Shown here one piece after another: positions 12,445-21,889 of a stretch of DNA of 64,000 nucleotides. The DNA comes from Lamellibrachia satsuma (taxonomy: Eukaryota; Annelida; Polychaeta; Sabellida; Siboglinidae). The notes beneath the pieces are model-generated. The model was not told the origin of the DNA and did not search any database. It saw only the letters and a list, made by a program, of their open reading frames with translations. The translations under genes and the position numbers were made by a program. Location: positions 5,283,816 to 5,347,815 of the forward strand of contig BSQZ01000039.1 in NCBI GenBank assembly GCA_033239005.1, written 5' to 3'. Every line of letters begins with the position of its first letter. Within the stretch, counting starts at the first letter, position 1.

Positions 12445-15358
12445 ATGGGGGTAGTAGATTATAGTGGAGATGTCAGAGTTTATATATCAAGCAGTGACGT
12501 GAACGTCAAAGGAAATATGTGCACCTACACAAATGAGAACGGATGTGACGTATCGGATGCTGGTTTGTCTGGCTGCGCAACCGGATCCGATGGTACCGAC
12601 GGCGAAGTGCTAGTCTCAGCAAAGCCACGAATATCGCCTCCGCCTGGAATGTCCATCGACGACGTCAAGTTGGCGTTCATGCATCAGCTCCACCTGGCGG
12701 GTGTGATGCACTTCAGGTTGGACGAATCCGCCCAGAAAGCAGACCTGATGAGGGCGTACCGACAGATTTTTGAACCGATAGTCATGTTGCAAGCGCTACC
12801 GCGGGGCGCCGCTTCGAACTGGTGTTTCCGCAATGGTTCAGTCACCGGATACGTGGCAACGGCCGACAATTACAACGGTAATCGACGACCCAGAAAGAAT
12901 AACATGAGAGGACCCAAGTGTGCCCGACGTCGGCTTCAGCAAAAGAAACTACACTCCACAGCAAAGCGCGGTCGACCACTGGCCACCGACCAAGCGCGGT
13001 CGCGCTGCCGGATGTCCGATGCAGAAAGCGATCTTGAACATCATGGGGACAAACCGGGCGGGTATAAAACGGAGTCGATGCGCCAGAACATATCTGACCC
13101 TATGCGATGTTTGAGTTCAGACGCACATTCGTGTACGCCTGATGGTATGCATACAGACGTTCAAAGCCTTTCGTTGCGCGAAGGGATACAATTAGATGCC
13201 CATTCGTTGGTGGTTGGCGGTGATGTATACTCATTAGTGGACGACCGTGTGATGTCGATGTCTTCTTTGTTGTACCAGCATAAGGACATTGCCAGACGGG
13301 GCGAAATGTCGCCAACATTTCGTCATGTTCACGCGCGCCGGCGGAATTCGCCGCAGAAGTCTTCTGCCAAGCAGAAGTCTCCTGCCAAACTGAGTCCACA
13401 AAAGAAACGAGGCAGCGGTTTGTTGCAAAAATTGCGTCGATCTGTGTTTAAAAGCAAGAAGTTCACACAAGTGAAGCGGCCTATGTCATGGGGAAGGAGC
13501 CGCGACGTCCTACCGGAAAGGCCGGCTTTCCCGTCTTTTCGCAACGTTAATTTCCCAGTTATCGCCCAGCAGCAATTATCGCCACCGGGACCAAACAGCC
13601 GCATATCGCCATCGAGGCTCGCCGTGTGGTGCGATAACGACAGAGCTGTGGCATTGAACAGCGACGAAGAATCCGGGTGGATGGACGATGCGTACGACTG
13701 TAGAGGCGCTGACGACCAGGATGCAGTGCCGGAACTCGTGATGCCAGAAGTGGCACCACATATCAGCAACATAGGAGGCGTGCTCACCCTTCCGTGTGCC
13801 CGCAAAGCAACAGTGAATTTAGCTGATCAAGCTTGTCCATTCCAGTTGCCGTCGACAACATCAGTATGTGGTAGTCTTTTTGGTGCACCGTCGACGGAGA
13901 GCGACAAGAAAAATCAAGCGACATCTGGCTTACCGTATCGCGATTCGCCGTTGTCTAGTAGCAGCGACATGATAAGTAACTGGCAATGGTTGGAGCTCAT
14001 TCCTATAATCGACAGCACAGCGGGAAAGAACCAGCCGAGTTCTAACAATGATACGTCAACGCGAAGTGCCCCTCCTTTGGTTGTCACGCTCGATAACGAC
14101 GAAGGTGCGGCCCCTGCATCATCGTGCCACCGCGCCAAATCACGCAGACACCTGGTCGTCTCAAACATGCTGCAGGTAATCGACTTGCCTGTCGTTGATA
14201 GCGAAGTCCGCCTCACAGTACAGGATCTGTTGTGCAAAATTGAAGACTCGCAATGCAATATGATTGGTAAACCTCTCGCGTGCACTGCTTCCTCTGGTTC
14301 ACGCTCGCAGTCAGCAACGAACTCGTGCCGGTCAGACCGGTTGATATTGCCGAACATTAAGCCGGATACGTCATCGAATCAGCAGGATGAAGATGAGCAA
14401 AATGTATATACCGATCACAACGAATCGCGTGTTGGGCGTGAAACCGGGACAGCGATTGGGAGGTCGTCCGACGTTGCGGAAGAACCGTCGTTGTTTTTCC
14501 ATCCGTGTCAAATACCCAAGACGGTGGACAACATGAAACCGCGTATATTAATCCGCCTAGTCAATTCGGCGCCAGCCGTCGATGGGACAAATTCGGCAAA
14601 TTGCAAAAGGTACCAATGCAGAATAGAAGGCAACGATTCAACGTGTTCTCGTGTCGGTAGTTCTCGCGGTCGTACTATCCACAGAAAGAGGAGCAGAATG
14701 CGCATGAAAATGCCGCGAAAACCGATTGCAAAGAAGAAGAACAGCACAGGTCCTAGGAACTCGAGACGTGACACTGTTGCCACTCGGAAAAAAGTGCTCG
14801 CTGAAGATGCGCTTTTGGTGCAGAGTAAACGCCGGACGATCTCGTCATTACCTTGCGATAGTTGGACGCACGCTGAAGCAGCCCACAGAACTATGCCAGA
14901 TGACGTGTCCACTGAAATGGATTGTCCGTTAGTGTGCGTTGACCAGCAACCCGAAAATGTATCACTGACGTACCCGGGAGAACGATTGTCCGACAGTTCT
15001 GAGTCGGATGGCGACAGGGACTCGCCATCGCCACCACATCCGTCAATTGTCAACACCTGCGACATCGGACCGGAATCAGCGCCTCCATCGAACAATCAGG
15101 GACCAGTGACAGGGCGGAAACCACAAGGCCGGTTAAAAAAGCGACGAAAGACAACACCTCGTGGCTCTGCCAAGCCAGATGTGAAGAAACCGCGCGCGAA
15201 GAAGGCAGTCCAGTGCTCGCCAATCGCTGGCATTAAGACACTGAAGCGACGAGCGCGGAGAGGCTCCACGCGGAAACGCAAGAGCGTCGACGGTGATGTG
15301 GAGGCGGCCGCTGAACAAACGACGGCTGACGGGACGCTGTCGTCAACGTCTCGCAGCG
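12445..15358 (+). CDS. MYND gene, coding exon 1
   Basis: Encodes residues 1-971 plus one base of codon 972. The exon itself begins at 12376 after a TGCAG acceptor, so 69 bases are 5' UTR. The donor is AGCG|GTAAGT. It is Ser-, Arg- and Lys-rich and mostly disordered in appearance. The most ordered part is residues 69-112 (begins MSIDDVKLAFMHQL). An AT-hook-like KRGRP lies at 174-178. The last 80 residues are strongly basic (for example GRLKKRRKTTPRG and TLKRRARRGSTRKRK) and are probable nuclear-localisation or DNA-contact segments. No enzyme motif is visible. Confidence 0.85.
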
Positions 15359-18300
15359 GTAAGTGCATTGTGTCGACTCGGTAAATGGTTTGTGTGCGTT
15401 CGTGCGTGCGTGTTGTACGAGATGTGTTTAGTCAGTCATTTCGTAAAACGGCCAAACTATTTAATCTGTCACTGTACACCGCGTAGTAATACGATTCCCA
15501 CAGAAGTCTGCTTAATTAAGGAAAAACATGACGAAGGAAAATAACTCGATACGTTGTATATTATGCAATTCAATTGTTACTGAGGCTTCTTTTGGGATCT
15601 GAATTGTCTCTTAAACCTTAAACCATAAAAAGCCTACCTCCCACACCAAACCCATTTTAATGAAACGTGTTACGCCCATACGAGTCACGTGCAATGTAAA
15701 CAGTATGTGGTGGGTTGCGACAGTGACAAACACGCGTAGTGTGCTGTTGTGGTGCTATCACCCCAGCAGAGATGGGGTGATAACACCACAAATGTAATCT
15801 ATCATGAATGTACTGTTAAAATAAAAAATAGTTGGGATCTCGGAAATAGAAACATGGACAAGAAAATTGTAATTGTCACTGTAATCATTGTAATTGTCAC
15901 TGTAATCATGATGACGGTTACTTTGACAGTGTAATCGAGTACGATTACGATTACTTGGTATTTTGAACTATGTAATTGAGTACAAGTACAATTACTAAAA
16001 AGTCGACGATTACACACGATTACGATTGCTGATCATACCTGATGCACAATTTGTCTACCAGCATATTTATTTTCACAGCTCACTCCTGGAAGGCAGCTCA
16101 GACAGCTTCGATCATCTAAACCAAACCAATTTTTAGTTCCCGGCGTTAGGACAAATGTCGGAACTAGAGCTTTTTCAGTTGCTGCACCGACTCTGTGGAA
16201 CTTACTCCCTGTTAGTGTTAAGTATGTAGGAAATATAAGCAACATTTCGCCGTAAACTAAAAACCCACCTGTTTAAACTTGCTTATCCCCATAGCTCCCC
16301 AGCGTACCAATCCAACTGTTTACCACTGGAACTGCTGATCGATTACCAATTGCTTAACCCCTTTTGTTTTGGTGCACTGCCGAGTTTGGGTCTCTCGAGG
16401 GTCTTAACACAACATAAGTGTTTTACATTATATTGTATTGTGTTAACGCACTGTTCCAGATAAACTGGGAACAATGCATTTCTGTTCCCATAGAGTGTGA
16501 GGACGAGCTGCCGACCATCAACCCACCGAAGCGACGTCGCGGAAAGCGACGGGCGTCGAAGTCTAACGCGAGCGCCGTTGATGCCGTGACACCCGGACAG
16601 GATGCCGAGCGGCTTGCCCACGACTTTCCGCTGCATAACTGGCTCGAGAACAAGATCAACGAACTGCAGCGGAACAAGTCGGGCACGACGGGCCAGAAGC
16701 CATATTCTGCAGGCGTCGGTGGCGCCGCCAACAAACCGAAACGTACTTGTGTCCTCGCGGTCGGCGTTGACCAAGATAAACAGAATGGTGCCAGTGTTTC
16801 CCTAGGAGAGCCCCGAGCCGTTACTGGTGACGGCGGTAGCACCAATGGCACTGCCGATCAGAAGGTCACGGACCCGTGCACAACCGAAAAGGTCATCAGC
16901 GTGGGTGATACCGACTGTATAAGCAAATTAGTCATATCCGATGTCTGCGGAGGGACGAGTAATGCTCCGTTCATCGAGCAACAGCCAGACTCCGGCAGCA
17001 CAGAACTGCCACTCCTGACTGAGCAATCGAAGGCCGAATCAGATGACGCACGCAAAAACGAGGCAGCGGCTAGCGAAACGGAATTAATAAGGTATGCTAA
17101 ATAACACGTTACCTAAAATGTTTATATATTACAAGCACTGTGTTTTGTGTATTGACAACGCCTGGGTAATTATTTTACCAAGGCAGTGATGATTTATGCC
17201 ATTTCAAGCAGCGTTATTTCTTAATGAGATTCGTGACTGCCTACCTAAGCCATGTGCATTTAAACTATTTCATTTCTTTTGTATTTAACATTATAGTAAC
17301 TGCACATCTCTGACATCGATTTGTTGTGAATTGCAAATTCACATAGATGACGGTTAGCTTACTCTTACACACATGTTGGCAAGTAAAATTCATTACCTCC
17401 AAAATTAATAAAATTATATACGATTGAAATCAGGCATTACTCAAACATCGACATCGTTACAGTAACATAAAGCAGCGCATATCTGACATTATTGCTCCAC
17501 GCCTTTCGTTTGTGCCACAAAGGCACACAGAAAACTATTACGATACAGGTTAAGTTAATCGTCTTCGTGCCGTCTGGTGCATAATGCAGAAACAACATAT
17601 CTCCAATTCTGTCGGTACGCAGCTTGTTTGGCAGCCTGGCCCCAGCTGAGGTGCACATCGCGTAGTTCTCCTCCATGTTGTTTTAGTCGTCCTCGTTTTC
17701 GTTTTCCTTCCGGGGTACACATCAAGGCTGTTTTGGTTGTCCTCTCTTTCGTTTTCCTTCCGGGGTACACATCAAGTCTGTTTTGGTTGTCCTCTCTTTC
17801 GTTTTCCTTCTTCTGGGATACACATCAAGGCTGTTTTGGTTGTCCTCTCTTTCGTTTTCCTTCCGGGGTACACATCAAGGCTGTTTTGATTGTCCTATAA
17901 TTCGTTTTCCTTCCGGGCACACATCAAGGCTGTTTTGGTTGTCCTCTAATTCGTTTTCCTTCCGGGGTACACATCAAGGCTGTTTTGGTTGTCCTCTAAT
18001 TCGTCTTCCTTCCGGGTACACATCAAGGCTGTTTTGGTTGTCCTCTAATTCGTTTTCCTTCCGGGTACACATCAAGGCTGTTTTGGTTGTCCTCTCTTTC
18101 GTTTTCCTTCCGGGGTACACATCAAGTCTGTTTTGGTTGTCCTCTCTTTCGTTTTCCTTCTTCCGGGATACACATCAAGGCTGTTTTGGTTGTCCTCTCT
18201 TTCGTTTTCCTTCCGGGGTACACATCAAGGCTGTTTGGTTGTCCTCTCTTTCGTTTTCCTTCCGGGGTACACATCAAGGCTGTTTTGGTTGTCCTATAAT

Positions 18301-21300
18301 TCGTTTTCCTTCCGGGCACACATCAAGGCTGTTTTGGTTGTCCTATAATTCGTTTTCCTTCCGGGCACACATCAAGGCTGTTTTGGTTGTCCTCTAATTC
18401 GTTTTCCTTCCGGGGTACACATCAAGGCTGTTTTGGTTGTCCTCTAATTCGTTTTCCTTCCGGGTACACATCAAGGCTGTTTTGGTTGTCCTCTAATTCG
18501 TTTTCCTTCCGGGTACACATCAAGGCTGTTTTGGTTGTCCTCTAATTCGTTTTCCTTCCGGGGTACACATCAAGGCTGTTTTGGTTGTCCTCTGATTCGT
18601 TTTCCTTCCGGGGTACACATCAAGGCTGTTTTGGTTGTCCTCTAATTCGTTTTCCTTCCGGGGTACACATCAAGGCTGTTTTGGTTGTCCTCTGATTCGT
18701 TTTCCTTCCGGGGTACACATCAAGGCTGTTTTGGTTGTCCTCTCTTTCGTTTTCCTTCTTCCGGGATACACATCAAGGCTGTTTTGGTTGTCCTCTCTTT
18801 CGTTTTCCTTCCGGGGTACACATCAAGGCTGTTTTGGTTGTCCTCTCTTTCGTTTTCCTTCCGGGGTACACATCAAGGCTGTTTTGGTTGTCCTCTAATT
18901 CGTTTTCCTTCCGGGGTACACATCAAGGCTGTTTTGGTTGTCCTCTAATTCGTTTTCCTTCCGGGGTACACATCAAGGCTGTTTTGGTTGTCCTCTAATT
19001 CGTTTTCCTTCCGAGTACACATCACGGCTGTTTTGGTTGTCCTCTCTTTCGTTTTCCTTCCGGGGTACACATCAAGGCTGTTTTGGTTGTCCTCTCTTTC
19101 GTTTTCCTTCCGGGGTACACATCAAGGCTGTTTTGGTCGTCCTCTCTGTCGTTTTCCTTCTGGGGTTCACATCAAGGCTGTTTTGGATATAGTTTCGTCA
19201 TTCTTTCGTAAAACATGGCCGACCCGTCTCCATTTACTTGCCGTGAGCAAGTCATCTATGTTAAGTAGTTATCTATGATACACGTTCATATTTCCAGACA
19301 CGATAACAAGGTTGACAAACCGCAGACCAGCGGTGCGTCCACCGGCGAAGCTTCTGTTACGGCTTCTGACGAAGCCAATTCACCATCACCGCAGCTAGAA
19401 GATGGCGACATACCTGCTCTCGTGAAGGTAATAAGCTCGTCTGATACGGTTGCGGAGACAGAAGAAACAGGGAACAGCAGAGCTGCGTCCGAGTCTAACG
19501 ACGCTTCAACACCTCCACTTTGCGATGCTGTGGACAATCGCGAACCGACCGAAGCAGATATTCTCACGCAGCTGTTGGAGTGGTCACGCGAAACTTCCGG
19601 TCAGTATGGGAGATATGCATCATAAGTTGTTAACAATGATTGTTTCATTATTGATGACGTACTTAGTGATGATCCTCGTGTCTCTGTGTAATTCACGATC
19701 TAGGCTGTGCGTTTATTTTGGACATTGCGCAAAATTGTGAAAGTGGTATTAGCAGACACTTCTCCGGATTGTAGGCATAATATTTTGACACAGCGACAAC
19801 GCGTATATATCAAACTATTGTATTATTATTAAATACGTCATTATTTTGTTTATTTGGCTTATAAGTATACACTTACAAAATTAATGCAGCCCTTTGCTAT
19901 ATATCGTTATATTATAATCGGAAAGGCGACTCATAGTTTCAAAATTTTTTTTAACGTGCACATAACACCTTATTGTTATCTTACCAACAAACGTCTGGTA
20001 CTATTGGTTTCAGTTCTTACAATCTATGTTGACTATCGTAAATATGTTGACCGTGCATTTAATTCCTCAGGTTTGCTGGGCGCCAAGAAGAGCGCGCCGC
20101 AAACGCCTGTGCTGCGTGTGAAGCCCATACTTCACGATCTGTCGAAAGATCCCACGCCGGCTGATGCAGTAACTGCGGTAGACACCAAACTGCCCCCCAA
20201 AACCGACGTTCTCGGTATTCCCACCGTCACAACCATGCCTTCTGCCGAGCCGGTGGGTCTAAACACCGCACGGCAGCTGAGGTCGGTCGTTCAACCAGTC
20301 GTTCCGCAGTCCGCGGTAGTTCAACCGATTCTGTTGAAATCTCAACGACCGACCGACCCCGTTCTGGGCGATTCGGAACCGATACCGCTTGTGGACAATG
20401 CGGTCGACAGGAGCTCGGTAAAGGAAGCCGATTGTGAAAGCCACGGATCGATTGGAGAAGAGCACGAGGCTGCAGCACCAGTACCGGCGCCATCGCCTAC
20501 CCCGGTGTCGCGCTTCAGTGATGGATGCGAGTCGCAACAGCCCGACGACATGTGTGCGTTGCAGAAGGAATACCAGCAGTGTGCGAAGGAGTTGCGGGAA
20601 CTCGACCGGATAACGCTGCTGAAGGACAGGGAATGTCAGCTGATCGAGGAGCGACGGAGAACCGTAACGAACCTGCTGCTACGCATCCGTAACCAGTTTG
20701 AGAACGGTTCCAGCCCCAAACGTCCGACAGACGTGAACGTAACACCAAATGAGATGGCGTTAGTCACTGACAGGAAGCCCGTAGCGCGTGTGTATTGTGA
20801 GCCGCCGGAAATTATGTTTGCCGATTTGTTGCCTGATTACAACGAGAAACAAAAACTCGTACCTGCTCACACGAATGTTTCGCCTTCCATGTGCAAGGTG
20901 TTACCTCGCGGTAGCCCTGTGCACGCGCATACGAAAAAGGCGACCGGTTTTAACATGACTCGCCAATGCTCGTCGACCCGTGCAGATCCGGTTCCCGATT
21001 TGAATATTTCCGACCAGTCATCGAGTGCCGTTACGAAACAGGTTTCCGGTGTCACATGGACGCCGCCTGTTGCGTCAGAGGTAAAACTTCATTTTAGTGG
21101 GCATAATACACACGTGCAGCAGGACGGTAACTCACGGACGGAACACGTCAGCTGTGGCGCAGTTGAGCCAGCATCGGTTGTGGGCGATAGTACGGCAACT
21201 ACGAGAAAGCCGCCGGTGTCCAGGTGGCCTAACGCAGAAAATCGCATCTCCGACACAGGTAGCATTATCCAGGGTACACCAATCACGCTTCGCGACAGCG

Positions 21301-21799
21301 CCAACGTAAGCACCACTGCCGCCAATAGTGATATGTCGTTCGACGGAGCCGCGCCACGTGCGCGCGACATGTATGTGATCGATTTGACGAAGTGCGAGTC
21401 ACCTCCGCCGACACTGGTCGACAAATGCGCGAAGGATAAGTCCCGTGGACATGCGGCTTACCGGGTGGCACCACCAGGCAAGCTGGGTCCGACGCCAGTT
21501 GCCAGAAGAGATAGTGATGGGGGACGTGTTGCATCCCGTTTGGCGACGGATCAACCGCCGCTATCGCAGAACCATCGGGCCCGGTTCATGCCTCCGCTGC
21601 ACAACATGGCTAACCCGCCGCCACCGCCGCCACCGCAGCCACCGCAGCCACCGCAGCCACCGCAGCCGCCTCAACCTTGCCAGCCGTCCACCGGCTGGAC
21701 GGGCAGGCGCGACAGTCCGGCTATTGGTTGCCTTCCAACCCAGAAAGACCCCGTCAACGGCCGTTACCATCTCGTGATGCAGCCTCAGCGGTTGCCACC

Positions 21800-21889
<90 letters not shown>

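Larger units (their letters stand above)
17092..19297 (+). other. MYND gene intron 2
   Basis: GT-AG intron of 2206 bp in which the codon is split after base 2. Nearly two thirds of it is the 50-bp minisatellite at 17688-19183, which is itself inside an antisense LINE fragment (17555-19262). The acceptor at 19297 (catatttccag) is only 35 bp beyond that fragment. Confidence 0.8.

Noticed and set aside
16418..16493. Start of a separate gene at the ATG at 16418
   Set aside because: The ATG lies in LINE 3' tail sequence; the exon begins at 16494 and its phase matches the exon 1 donor.
17577..19192. Long + strand ORFs (up to 204 codons) across the 50-bp array
   Set aside because: The unit has no stop in any + strand frame, and indels between units shift frame. 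The region is intronic and of LINE antisense origin.
19854..20070. N-terminal extension of exon 4 from an ATG-bearing open frame
   Set aside because: AT-rich intron sequence that happens to be open. A clean acceptor at 20070 in matching phase marks the exon start.
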